Assembly (NCBI RefSeq): GCF_003545805.1
Contig: NZ_NMQR01000003.1
Coordinates: 186,001-250,000, forward strand
Source: Photorhabdus sp. CRCIA-P01
GTDB lineage: Bacteria > Pseudomonadota > Gammaproteobacteria > Enterobacterales > Enterobacteriaceae
DNA length: 64,000 nt
Direction of reading: 5' to 3'
The notes beneath the pieces were generated by a model. It searched no databases. It was not told where the DNA came from and saw nothing but the letters and a program-made list of their open reading frames with translations. The position numbers were made by a program, and so were the translations under genes. Shown in pieces: positions 17,019 through 26,800 of this stretch. Numbering within the stretch: the first letter of the stretch is position 1; each line of letters opens with the position of its first letter.

Positions 17019-19025
17019 ATGAGAAAAAAATACGCTAAGGCGTCTGTCTTATGTTGTTTGATTTCGCCTATGGCATGGGCGGAACATTCTCCTGGCGCGA
17101 CAGAAGATGCTTTGATTGTGACGGCCAACAAACGGGAAGAAGCATTAAATAAAGTGGATGGTAGCGTTCTGGTTAAAACGGGTGAAGAACTTGTGCAAGC
17201 CGGTATTACCCAAGTACAAGATCTTGAGCGCGTTTTCCCTGGTTTACAAATCCGCTCACGGGGTAATAGAACCTATTCAGCAACCACCATTCGCGGGATT
17301 AGTTCGCCGGATTTCTATTCGCCTTCTGTTCGAATTTATGTTGATGGTATCCCTCAGGATCACCAGTTCCTAACACAAGAATTAATCAATGTGGAACGTG
17401 TGGAACTATTACGCGGTCCGCAAGGGACTTTATATGGCGGAAATGCGCAAGCGGGTGTTATCAATATCATCACTCGTTCGCCGCAAGAAGGCCCCTGGCT
17501 TAATCTTTCCGGTAATTACTCTAAGTTGAAACAAGGCGGTTCTTTCAGCGGATCGATACCGCTTATTGAAGATCTCCTTTATGGTAGTACCAGCCTACGT
17601 TGGGTAAAAGAACCTGGGCAAATTGATGCGCCAAATCGCGGCGATAAAAATATTGATTCCAGCAAAACCTGGCTTGGTAGAGGGCAATTGACATTTGCAC
17701 CGGAAGATTCTTCGTTCAGTGCTGAACTGAGCTTTGCTCATGAAGATCTCGATTCCCATGAAGAGCTTTATTTAACCGACGAACAATTTCGCCGAAAAGA
17801 ATACGATGGCCCTATCCCCGAGTTAACCCGGCGGGTTAACAGTTATGCATTCAAAGCTGAATATGATTTTGGCGACAGTGTATTAACCAGTGTGACCTCC
17901 TATCAGGATCGCGATATTTACCGTGATTTCATCGGGGGTAAATGGAAAGAAAAACACCATGCCACTACGCAAGAACTGCGTTTAAACTCCAATTTCTCAA
18001 ATGGGATTACCAGCGTTCTTGGCGGCTGGTTTTCAGATGAAAATAATAAACATCATACCAGTGGTTATCCCGGTTACTATGGCAATGCCGCTAACACAAT
18101 AAAAGCAAAATCGCTGGCGCTGTTTGGTGAAGTGAAATTGCCGTTTGCTGCTCAGTGGGATCTCACCTTGGGCGGTCGTTTGTCCCATGAAAAATCGCAG
18201 ATAGATTATGCGGGCCGTTCTGGCATGGCGGCGATCGACGCTTTTGATAACCAAGTTTCTAGCAATGAGTTCACACCTAAGGCCGCATTGGGTTGGCAAT
18301 TGACGCCGGATACCCGTTTCTATTTCTCTGCCACGAAAGGGTACAAACCCGGTGGATTCAATAATATTGTCTACTCCGCCAATGATAGAAAACCCTACGA
18401 TACTGAAACCTCGGATAATTATGAGCTCGGCTGGCATACCTCGTTCTTTGATAACTCAGTGACATTAGACAGCGCTGTTTATTACATTCGTTCGAAAGAT
18501 AAACAAATTTATGTTGGTCCGGTAGGTGCGCAATTTATACGTAATGTCGGTAATGCAGAAAGCAAAGGCATTGAGTTGAGTAGCCAGATCAAACCAATGA
18601 AAGGGCTCAAATTTTCTCTTGGTGGTAGCGCTGGTAAGTCAAACTTCACTGATGCAACCGATACAGAGAATGGCATAAGTTATAACAATAAACGTCTGCC
18701 TTATGCGCCAGATGTCATGCTCAATGCAAGTTTTGACTACTTGATTGATCAAACATTGTTACCCGGTAACCTCTATTTAAATGCCGGTGCTCGTTACTAT
18801 TCAAAAAGCTACTTTAATGAAGCGAATACCCTTGAACAGGGGGGATACACCCTTTATGACGCTTCATTAAGTTTAGAAATGGCACATGGGGTTAATGTAA
18901 AACTCTATGGCGAAAATCTGGGCGATAAAAAGTACCGTGTCTCCAGTTTCACTGTGGGGCCAAATACGCTCAGTATGATGAATAAAGGCTTGAATGTTGG
19001 GCTGGATGTGAGTGTCTCACTATGA
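17019..19025 (+). CDS. TonB-dependent siderophore receptor (FyuA-like)
   Basis: 668 residues. There is a signal peptide (MRKKYAKASVLCCLISPMAW, cleavage after AWA near residue 21), followed by a TonB box (DALIVTA), a plug domain (VERVELLRGPQGTLYGGNAQ, then AGVINIITRSP) and a C-terminal 22-strand barrel ending in an aromatic-poor VSVSL. The length and gene context match FyuA, the yersiniabactin/pesticin receptor. It is the first gene of the operon and overlaps the MFS gene by ATGA. Family knowledge: it imports the ferric siderophore across the outer membrane. Confidence 0.93.
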   Translation: MRKKYAKASVLCCLISPMAWAEHSPGATEDALIVTANKREEALNKVDGSVLVKTGEELVQAGITQVQDLERVFPGLQIRSRGNRTYSATTIRGISSPDFYSPSVRIYVDGIPQDHQFLTQELINVERVELLRGPQGTLYGGNAQAGVINIITRSPQEGPWLNLSGNYSKLKQGGSFSGSIPLIEDLLYGSTSLRWVKEPGQIDAPNRGDKNIDSSKTWLGRGQLTFAPEDSSFSAELSFAHEDLDSHEELYLTDEQFRRKEYDGPIPELTRRVNSYAFKAEYDFGDSVLTSVTSYQDRDIYRDFIGGKWKEKHHATTQELRLNSNFSNGITSVLGGWFSDENNKHHTSGYPGYYGNAANTIKAKSLALFGEVKLPFAAQWDLTLGGRLSHEKSQIDYAGRSGMAAIDAFDNQVSSNEFTPKAALGWQLTPDTRFYFSATKGYKPGGFNNIVYSANDRKPYDTETSDNYELGWHTSFFDNSVTLDSAVYYIRSKDKQIYVGPVGAQFIRNVGNAESKGIELSSQIKPMKGLKFSLGGSAGKSNFTDATDTENGISYNNKRLPYAPDVMLNASFDYLIDQTLLPGNLYLNAGARYYSKSYFNEANTLEQGGYTLYDASLSLEMAHGVNVKLYGENLGDKKYRVSSFTVGPNTLSMMNKGLNVGLDVSVSL

Positions 19026-20272
19026 CGCATAATATCTCCCATCCCCGCCATATATCGTTGCTATTGCTAACTTTGGCGGGTGTTTACACCCTCCAAAGTA
19101 CTATCGGCATGTTAACGTTACAAAGTATGCCAGCGTTTTTGCGCAGCCACGGTGTAACCCCGGATAAAATCGGCTTGCTCTACCTATTGATGTTGCCCTG
19201 GGCGTTTAAATTCCTTTGGGCGCCTATTATAGAGCGCTATCGCAAATCTGGTTCGGGGGATACAAACCCTCGTCGTATCATGATTTGCGGTAATCTGTTA
19301 ATTACCTTGCTTTTTTGTTCAATGTCACTGGCAAAACCTGCCGAACATATGCCGCTGATTATCGTCGGTCTGTTTCTGATCACCATTTGTCTGACCGTGG
19401 TGGATACCACCACCGATGGTCACGCTATTGACCGGTTATCACCAAAACACCGCCCTTGGTGCAATGTTATGCAAGTTGGCGGCGGTTATTTGGGTTCTAT
19501 CATCGGCAGCGGTCTGTTTCTATACCTTGTTTCACTATATGGTTGGCACATTGGCGCCGGGGTGTTAGCCATAGTGATTCTATTGATGTCATTACCTGCC
19601 TTATTCTTGCGGGAAACACAGATAGAAAAAGCCCCAACGGTTTTAAAAGCCCCAGTTGCCCCTTCTCTCAAAAATGCACTCCGTCGGGCGCCGGTTAGGC
19701 AAGCACTGGTTTTGATATTGCTGTGTATGATCGGTACTCGCCTTTCACTTGGTATGCTTTCACCGTTTTTGATCGATCGCGGTGTGGACTTAACTCAACT
19801 CGGTATCATTGCCGCCAGTGGTGGTGCATTAGCTGGATTATCGGGTGTTTTGCTTGGTGGCCTCATTGTACGTAAATTCGGTGCTATCCAGACTTTACTG
19901 TCTGTCATGCTGTTTGAATCTATCGTATTAGCCTGTATCTTCTGGCTTGCCCGGCAACCAGAGGCGCCGTTATCCCTGCTTTCAGCCGCATATGTCTTCA
20001 TCACCTTAATCACCGCCGCTAAATTTGTTGCGCTGTATACCCAGATGATGTCGCTCGCCGCAGGTGCTCAGTCCGGTGTGGATTTTGCGTTGATGCAATC
20101 CGCAGATATGGGTATTGCAATTATCTGTTCAGTGTTGGGTGGATTGATTGTGACCAAAGCAGGCTATTCCGCCCTTTTCGTTCTTGCACTTCTCTTCACC
20201 TTCATTGCCTTGTTCTGGACATTGCGTAAATTCCATGATTTCCACAAGGAGAGCGTGAATGCGTCATCATGA
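19022..20272 (+). CDS. MFS transporter (YbtX-like)
   Basis: 416 residues with about twelve hydrophobic segments and AmpG-like features (GLLYLLMLPWAFKFLWAPII near residue 50, and VVDTTTDGHAID). The start overlaps the receptor stop by four bases. In the yersiniabactin island, ybtX sits beside ybtPQ; its role is not required for uptake of yersiniabactin in Yersinia, and it has been linked to other metals. Here it may export the siderophore or import a metal complex; the sequence does not decide this. Confidence 0.88.
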   Translation: MTHNISHPRHISLLLLTLAGVYTLQSTIGMLTLQSMPAFLRSHGVTPDKIGLLYLLMLPWAFKFLWAPIIERYRKSGSGDTNPRRIMICGNLLITLLFCSMSLAKPAEHMPLIIVGLFLITICLTVVDTTTDGHAIDRLSPKHRPWCNVMQVGGGYLGSIIGSGLFLYLVSLYGWHIGAGVLAIVILLMSLPALFLRETQIEKAPTVLKAPVAPSLKNALRRAPVRQALVLILLCMIGTRLSLGMLSPFLIDRGVDLTQLGIIAASGGALAGLSGVLLGGLIVRKFGAIQTLLSVMLFESIVLACIFWLARQPEAPLSLLSAAYVFITLITAAKFVALYTQMMSLAAGAQSGVDFALMQSADMGIAIICSVLGGLIVTKAGYSALFVLALLFTFIALFWTLRKFHDFHKESVNASS

Positions 20273-22058
20273 TACTTCTGTTCAGAGTTCGCCGGAGCAG
20301 CGTGCGGCTGATGCCGGCGTTATTAAAGAGTTATGGTATATGATGCGTCCATACCGCACGTTGAGTTACGTTGCTATTGCGCTTGCTATTCTTTCCGCCG
20401 GCCTGCAAATATTGCCGGCGGCAGTGGCTGGGCTCATCACCCAATCTATCTATGACGGGCAATATGACACGCTATTGAATTATGGCGTTATGTTATTGGG
20501 ATTCACCTTTGCCGCTATGTTGACCTTTAGTGGTTCAACGTTTTTTGCTCATTTGATTGCCGCTGATGTGCAAGCTGATGTTCGCCACAATATCAGTAGT
20601 AAGTTGAAGTCGGTGCCTTTGGGTTTTTTCATGCTGACCGACAGCACCGAAATAAAAAAGATGATGCTAGATGACGTCGAACAGCTTGAAGAGGGTATTG
20701 CCCATATCATTCCAGAGATGTCTGCTACTTTGTTTGGCCCATTGATCGCACTGAGCGTCATGCTAGCCATTGATTGGCGGTTAGCCTTGGCGGCATTCGC
20801 ACCAACTTTGGGTGCCTGCCTGTTATTTGTCTATATTCAGATAAAAGTTCAAACGACAACTCAGCGTTTTTATGCAGCTCAAAACCGTATTGCGTCAACA
20901 ATGGGTGAAGTTATTAATGCGATTCCGGTGGTCAAAACCTATTCAGGCGGCAAGGTTGCGTTGCAACGCGCCGAGGAAGCGTTTACCGCCCTGACTCGGA
21001 TTATTGATGTTTGGGTTGAGAAAGTGCAGGTCAAATCCAGCCGGTTTTTCGTGTTATCCAGTGCTAATCTGTTGTTTGTCCTCCCTTTGGCGGTTTGGTT
21101 ATTGAACCGACAAGAGATCACTTTATTCGAATTCACTTTCTTTATTTTGGCTGCAATGGCATTCGGCAATATCGCCTCATCCATGTTCGCCGTGATGACA
21201 CGTTTGCAACAGCAAGAGGCGTTGATCACACGCTATCGTTGGTTAATGAATCAGCCTGAACTAGCGCCTTGTACCCAAAGCCAAACACCAGCCGATCACA
21301 GCGTCGCTCTGCACAATGTCAGCTTCTCCTACCAAGATGAGCAGGAGAATGCATTAAATAACATTTCATTTTCTATACCGGCGGGTAGTTCATTAGCCTT
21401 GGTCGGTGCCAGTGGCTCGGGTAAATCTACTGTAGCGAATCTTATCGCACGTCTTTGGGACCCTCGGCATGGTCAGGTGACTATTGGCGGTGTTGATATC
21501 CGTAATATGGATGAACCGACGCTACGCAATAACGTCTCTTTTGTTTTCCAGCGTGTGTTTCTGTTCAACGATACGGTGGCTAATAACATACGACTAGCCC
21601 GTCCTAATGCCTTACGGGCCGAAGTTGAAGCGGCTGCTAACGCAGCGCAAGCACATCAATTTATTCAGCAATTACCACAAGGCTACGACACCGTACTGAA
21701 TGGTGGCGTGAGTTTATCGGTAGGTGAGAAACAGCGTATTGCCGTTGCCGCCGCTATTCTGAAAAATGCGCCAATTCTTGTATTGGACGAAGCGACAGCC
21801 TATGCCGATCCAGAATGTGAAAAAGAGATGCAGCAGGCCCTCAATGCCTTATGCCGCAATAAGACAGTGATTGTCATTGCCCATCGTCTACCGACTATCC
21901 GTCATCTTGATCGAATAATAGTTTTAGATAAAGGACAGATTATCGAACAAGGAACCCATGAAGAACTGGCCGCGCGGCAAGGGGCATACGCCAGACAGTG
22001 GGCTGCTTGGCGGGGAGAAAAAACCGGGACAGGAGCAAATTATCATGGGGCTATTTAA
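20259..22058 (+). CDS. ABC half-transporter for siderophore uptake (YbtP-like)
   Basis: 599 residues: a six-helix exporter-type membrane domain (about 20-320) and an ATPase domain (about 340-590) with Walker A GASGSGKST, Walker B ILVLDEATAYADPE and H-loop VIAHRL. The signature motif is SLSVGEKQ rather than the consensus LSGGQ. The protein overlaps the MFS gene by 14 bases and the partner ABC gene by 14. Family knowledge: YbtP/YbtQ and mycobacterial IrtAB are importers with exporter folds that bring the ferric siderophore across the inner membrane. The 'TAYADPE' Walker B neighbourhood is shared with that group. Confidence 0.9.
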   Translation: MRHHDTSVQSSPEQRAADAGVIKELWYMMRPYRTLSYVAIALAILSAGLQILPAAVAGLITQSIYDGQYDTLLNYGVMLLGFTFAAMLTFSGSTFFAHLIAADVQADVRHNISSKLKSVPLGFFMLTDSTEIKKMMLDDVEQLEEGIAHIIPEMSATLFGPLIALSVMLAIDWRLALAAFAPTLGACLLFVYIQIKVQTTTQRFYAAQNRIASTMGEVINAIPVVKTYSGGKVALQRAEEAFTALTRIIDVWVEKVQVKSSRFFVLSSANLLFVLPLAVWLLNRQEITLFEFTFFILAAMAFGNIASSMFAVMTRLQQQEALITRYRWLMNQPELAPCTQSQTPADHSVALHNVSFSYQDEQENALNNISFSIPAGSSLALVGASGSGKSTVANLIARLWDPRHGQVTIGGVDIRNMDEPTLRNNVSFVFQRVFLFNDTVANNIRLARPNALRAEVEAAANAAQAHQFIQQLPQGYDTVLNGGVSLSVGEKQRIAVAAAILKNAPILVLDEATAYADPECEKEMQQALNALCRNKTVIVIAHRLPTIRHLDRIIVLDKGQIIEQGTHEELAARQGAYARQWAAWRGEKTGTGANYHGAI

Positions 22059-23811
22059 TCGTCTCCAGCAACATCTATCACCAAAACTGCAAAGAGTTTG
22101 GTTCAAAGGGTTGTTATATAAACAGTTTGATACCGTTGCGATTATGGCTCAACTTGCTATTGCCGCCTGGGCTATTACCCACCTAGGGGAAAGTGACAAT
22201 CCTATGTTGCCGCTTATCACTTTGGGATTACTGGTTATTTTACTGTTGCTGCGATTTACTTTTATGGCTCGTGCATTACGTAAACTCACTATTGCCGCCT
22301 ATGGTTTGGGTATAGAAATTCGTCGCGCTCTGCTACAACGCCTTGTCAGTATGTCTATCGCCACGATTCGGGGATTGAGTGCTGGAAAAATAGCGTTGAC
22401 GTTATCGGAAGATGTGCAATGGCAGGAAAATCAGTCAGCCTATACCACACCGCAAATCGCTTGTCAGATGATGATGCTGACCCTCATCTACCTGGCTTTA
22501 TTCTGGTTCGATTGGGTGGTTGCCGGTAGTGCATTATTAGTGCTGATGGTTGGGATGTTCATCCTGGGGGCTATCCGTAAAAAACTGAATGAAATATTGC
22601 GCTTGCGTGCCACTATGATGGCTGATGTATCCGAAGCTATCGTTGAGTACGCTCAAGGTATGTCCTTTATTCGTGCTGCGGCAGCGATCACGACGGTAGA
22701 ACAGCGTTTTGACCGAGAAATCGACCAATTACGGGTTGCATTCCGCCGTGGGGTATTCAGAAGTATTCCGCTACTGAGCCTGTTTTACATCATCATTGAT
22801 ACCAGCGTGGTTGTTGGCATTTTGGCTGGCGCTCTGCGCTTTAATTCACCAGAAGTATTAACACTCTCGGAAATGCTTATCACTATTCTGTTGTTGTTTG
22901 CCTCGATTACCCCGCTACGTGGGATCATCCCCCTGCTCAATATCACGGCCTTAACGCAAGTAGGTGAAACTCATATTGCAGAGATAGAAGCGGTTGCAAC
23001 GCAAGCTTCCGGGCCATTAGCCGCGCCAGTCAAATATGATGTTGAAGTTAATAACATCTCGTTTAGTTATCCAGGTACAAATCAACCCGCTATCCAAAAT
23101 GTGTCGTTTTATGCGCCGCAAGGCAGTATGACCGCTATTGTCGGGCCCAGTGGCAGTGGGAAATCCACACTGGCTTATCTGCTGCTCTCTTTCTATCAAT
23201 TGGATAAGGGGGAAATCCGGTTGGGTGGGAACGATATCCATCATTACCAAACTCAGGCATTGTATGACACCGTGACTATGGTATTTCAGGAAACTGCACT
23301 ATTTCAGGATACCGTCGCTAACAATCTCCGGTTGGGTGATCCCAGTGCAACCCAGTTAGAACTGGAGCAAGCTGCTCGCCTTGCCAATATTCACGATACG
23401 ATTATGGCATTACCGCAAGGGTACGATACACCGCTAGGGGTGGATGGCGGTACGCTGTCTGGTGGCGAGCGTCAGCGCCTTGCCATTGCTCGCGCCATTT
23501 TAAAGCAATCTCCGGTTTTATTCCTTGACGAAGCGACGGCTTCTCTCGATCCCGAAAATGAGCAGTTGATACAACAGGCGTTTGATTCCCTTACCCAGAA
23601 TAAAACGGTCTTTGTTATCGCTCATCGGTTGAGCACGATAACTCGTGCTGACCAAATATTGGTGATGGATCATGGAACCCTTTGTGATAGCGGCACTCAC
23701 GACGAATTGTTAGGACGTTGTTCACTTTATCAATCCCTTTGGGAAAACCATCTTGGCTCAGAGGAGCACTGGCATCTATACCCTATGGATTTACCCAAAT
23801 ACGCCAAATAA
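22045..23811 (+). CDS. ABC half-transporter for siderophore uptake (YbtQ-like)
   Basis: 588 residues from ATG 22045, preferred over the longer frame because AGGAG lies upstream and the protein then starts MGLFNRLQQHL like its family. It has a membrane domain (about 30-310) and an ATPase domain with Walker A GPSGSGKST, canonical signature TLSGGERQRLAIARA, and Walker B VLFLDEATASLDPE. It pairs with the preceding half-transporter, whose signature is altered. It ends 47 bases before the NRPS gene, which has its own ribosome site (AGGATATCTTC). Confidence 0.9.
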   Translation: MGLFNRLQQHLSPKLQRVWFKGLLYKQFDTVAIMAQLAIAAWAITHLGESDNPMLPLITLGLLVILLLLRFTFMARALRKLTIAAYGLGIEIRRALLQRLVSMSIATIRGLSAGKIALTLSEDVQWQENQSAYTTPQIACQMMMLTLIYLALFWFDWVVAGSALLVLMVGMFILGAIRKKLNEILRLRATMMADVSEAIVEYAQGMSFIRAAAAITTVEQRFDREIDQLRVAFRRGVFRSIPLLSLFYIIIDTSVVVGILAGALRFNSPEVLTLSEMLITILLLFASITPLRGIIPLLNITALTQVGETHIAEIEAVATQASGPLAAPVKYDVEVNNISFSYPGTNQPAIQNVSFYAPQGSMTAIVGPSGSGKSTLAYLLLSFYQLDKGEIRLGGNDIHHYQTQALYDTVTMVFQETALFQDTVANNLRLGDPSATQLELEQAARLANIHDTIMALPQGYDTPLGVDGGTLSGGERQRLAIARAILKQSPVLFLDEATASLDPENEQLIQQAFDSLTQNKTVFVIAHRLSTITRADQILVMDHGTLCDSGTHDELLGRCSLYQSLWENHLGSEEHWHLYPMDLPKYAK

Positions 23812-23858
23812 GGTGTAGCCCACCGTTTCGTAACCGTCATTATTTATAGGATATCTTC

Positions 23859-26800
23859 ATGCACACGGATCTTGTCTCTCCAGATTCACTGCGTCAGATC
23901 ATATCTGGCCTGTTTACTCAAAAAAATACACTGGTGGATGATAACGATGATTTAATTCGCAAGGGGCTGGACTCAATGCAAATGATGGCATTGTTAAACC
24001 AGTTGAGGCGGCAAGGATATCGCGTCACCCTTCGTGAACTTTATCAAAAACCCACACTGCATGCCTGGAACCAGCTTCTGCAACGTCATATGCCTGTCAC
24101 TCACACAGCGCCTAAACCCGACGCCGCTTTGCAACCACTGATTGCAGATGCTCGTCCGTTCCCATTGACCGCAGTACAACATGCTTATTTTGTTGGACGT
24201 TCGCCGGAACAGACGTTGGGAGGAGTAGGTTGCCATTTATATCAAGAATTTGACGGTATTGGGCTGGAACCTGAACAACTGGAAGCGGCAATTCATAGGT
24301 TGATTCAGCGACATCCGATGTTACGAGTACGGTTTTTGCCAGATGGTCGCCAGCAAGGTATGACCAATGCTTATTGGAAAAAATTAACGGTTCATGACCT
24401 GTGCAGCTTGACAGCAGACAAACAGCAACTAGCGCTGAATAATATACGTGAACAACTAAGCCATCGGGTATTACAGGTTGAGCAAGGGGAAACGTTCGAT
24501 ATTCAGCTAAGTTTGTTTGGTGAGAATCAACACCGGTTGCACGCTAATATTGATTTGCTGATCATGGATGCCGCCAGTTTTAGCCTGTTCTTTACTGAAC
24601 TGGCGGCATTAATTGTTAAACGCAACCTGCCGGTTATCCCTTCTGACTACGATTTTTGCCGCTATTTGGCGCAATATCAGGCGCAATTTGCGCAGGCTCG
24701 ACAAGAAGCAGAGATATTCTGGCGTAACCGGTTAGATACCCTTCCCCCTGCCCCGCAACTTCCGCTGGCTAAGGAACCTTCCCTAATAAAAAACGTCCGC
24801 ATTCAGCGCAGATGTTTCTGCTTGGCTCCTGAACATTGGCAACGTTTTAAACAACTTGCTCAACAAAATGGTGTGACGCCAACAATGGCATTGGCGACCG
24901 CCTTTGCCGGTTTATTATGTCGCTGGAATCATGCTCCCCGTCTGTTGTTTAACCTGACATTGTTTGATAGAGCACCGTTGCACACCGCGGTTGATAGCCT
25001 GCTGGCCGACTTTACTAATATTCTGCTATTAGATATTCCCGCTGATAATTTGCCGTTCTGCCAACTGGCTCAAGATGCGCAGGCAACATTTGCCGAAGCT
25101 TACGAACATCGCCACTGGTCTGGTGTAGAAGTTTTACGTGAACTTAAAAAACGCGGCAGCCATCCACATGGTGCGCCAATTGTGTTTACCAGCAATTTAG
25201 GCCGACCTTTATATGGTGAAAATACCCGTGATGTTCTGGGAAAACCAAGTTGGGGAATATCACAAACACCTCAGGTATGGCTGGATTTCGTTGCGTTTGA
25301 ACATGAAAACACGCTGAATATTCAGTGGGATAGTAACGATGAACTCTTCCCTGATGGGTTAATGGATACCTTATTTACCGCCTATCAGAAGTTCATTGGC
25401 AACCTAACGGAAAACGCCACGCAGTGGAGTAAAGAATTACCGGATTTGATGCCTGAATCGCAATACCAGCTTCGATATCAGATCAATGACACAACTGAAC
25501 CTTTGCCGGATGCCCTGCTGCATGAAGGTGTGTTTTTGCAGGCAGAACGTACACCAAATATTGTTGCTTTGGTGACTAATAATAAAGAAATTAGTTATGG
25601 TGAATTAAGTTTAGCCGCTCGCCGGTTAGCAACCGTATTGCAAAAAATGTCGGTTATACCGGGAGATCGGGTTGCCATTAGCATGGAAAAAGGTGTCGGA
25701 CAAATTGTTGCGGTATTGGCGATACTTTATATCGGCGGCGTTTATGTCCCAGTTCCTGTTGATCAGCCCGTAAACCGACGTCGTGCTATCTGCGAAAGTG
25801 CTGGAATCCGTGTCGTTATCATTGACCCTGAACAACAATATGATGACTGGTCACAAGAGATACACTGTGTTTCCTGGCATCAGGATGAGCAATGGCCGCC
25901 TTTGGCAAATATGGCTAAGCGTGCGATTACTGATCCGGCTTATATCATTTATACCTCTGGTTCAACCGGTATGCCAAAAGGAGTGGTTATCAGCCACCAA
26001 AGCGCACTCAATACCTGTTTGGATATCAATCGACGTCATCAGGTCCACAGTAGCGACCGGTTATTGGCACTCTCTGCCCTACATTTCGACCTCTCCGTTT
26101 ATGACATTTTCGGTATTCTCACTGCGGGAGGCGCGCTGGTATTAATTAATGAAGCACAACGTCGTGACCCGTCAACCTGGGAAATGTTGATCGCGCGTCA
26201 TAATGTGACGTTGTGGAATAGCGTGCCTGCACTGTTCGATATGTTACTGACCTATTGCGAAGGTATGGAGCTCGATGCACCGAAAGCACTTCGTACCGTG
26301 ATGTTGTCCGGGGACTGGATCGGCTTGTCACTGCCTGAACGTTACCGTTCATTCAATCCTGATGGTGTTTTGAGTGCAATGGGTGGTGCAACGGAAGCGG
26401 CTATTTGGTCAAACGAATATATCGTCAAAGGGGTTGAAACACAGTGGCGCTCCATTCCATATGGCTATCCCCTGGCTAACCAGCGTTACCGTGTCGTAGG
26501 TGAGGATGGCCGTGATTGCCCTGACTGGGTTGTCGGTGAACTTTGGATTGGGGGTGCCGGTGTGGCATTAGGCTATTTTAATGATAAAGAGCGTACTTCC
26601 GCTCAATTTGTTGTCGATCAAGGGGAACGCTGGTACCGCACCGGTGATCTGGGTTGTTACCATCCTGAAGGCTGGCTTGAATTTCTGGGACGTCGTGATA
26701 GCCAGGTAAAAATTGGTGGTTACCGAATTGAGTTGGGAGAAATTGATGCGGCCCTTAATCAAGTAACTGGAATCAGTAAAGGGGTGGCATTAGCCAGTGG

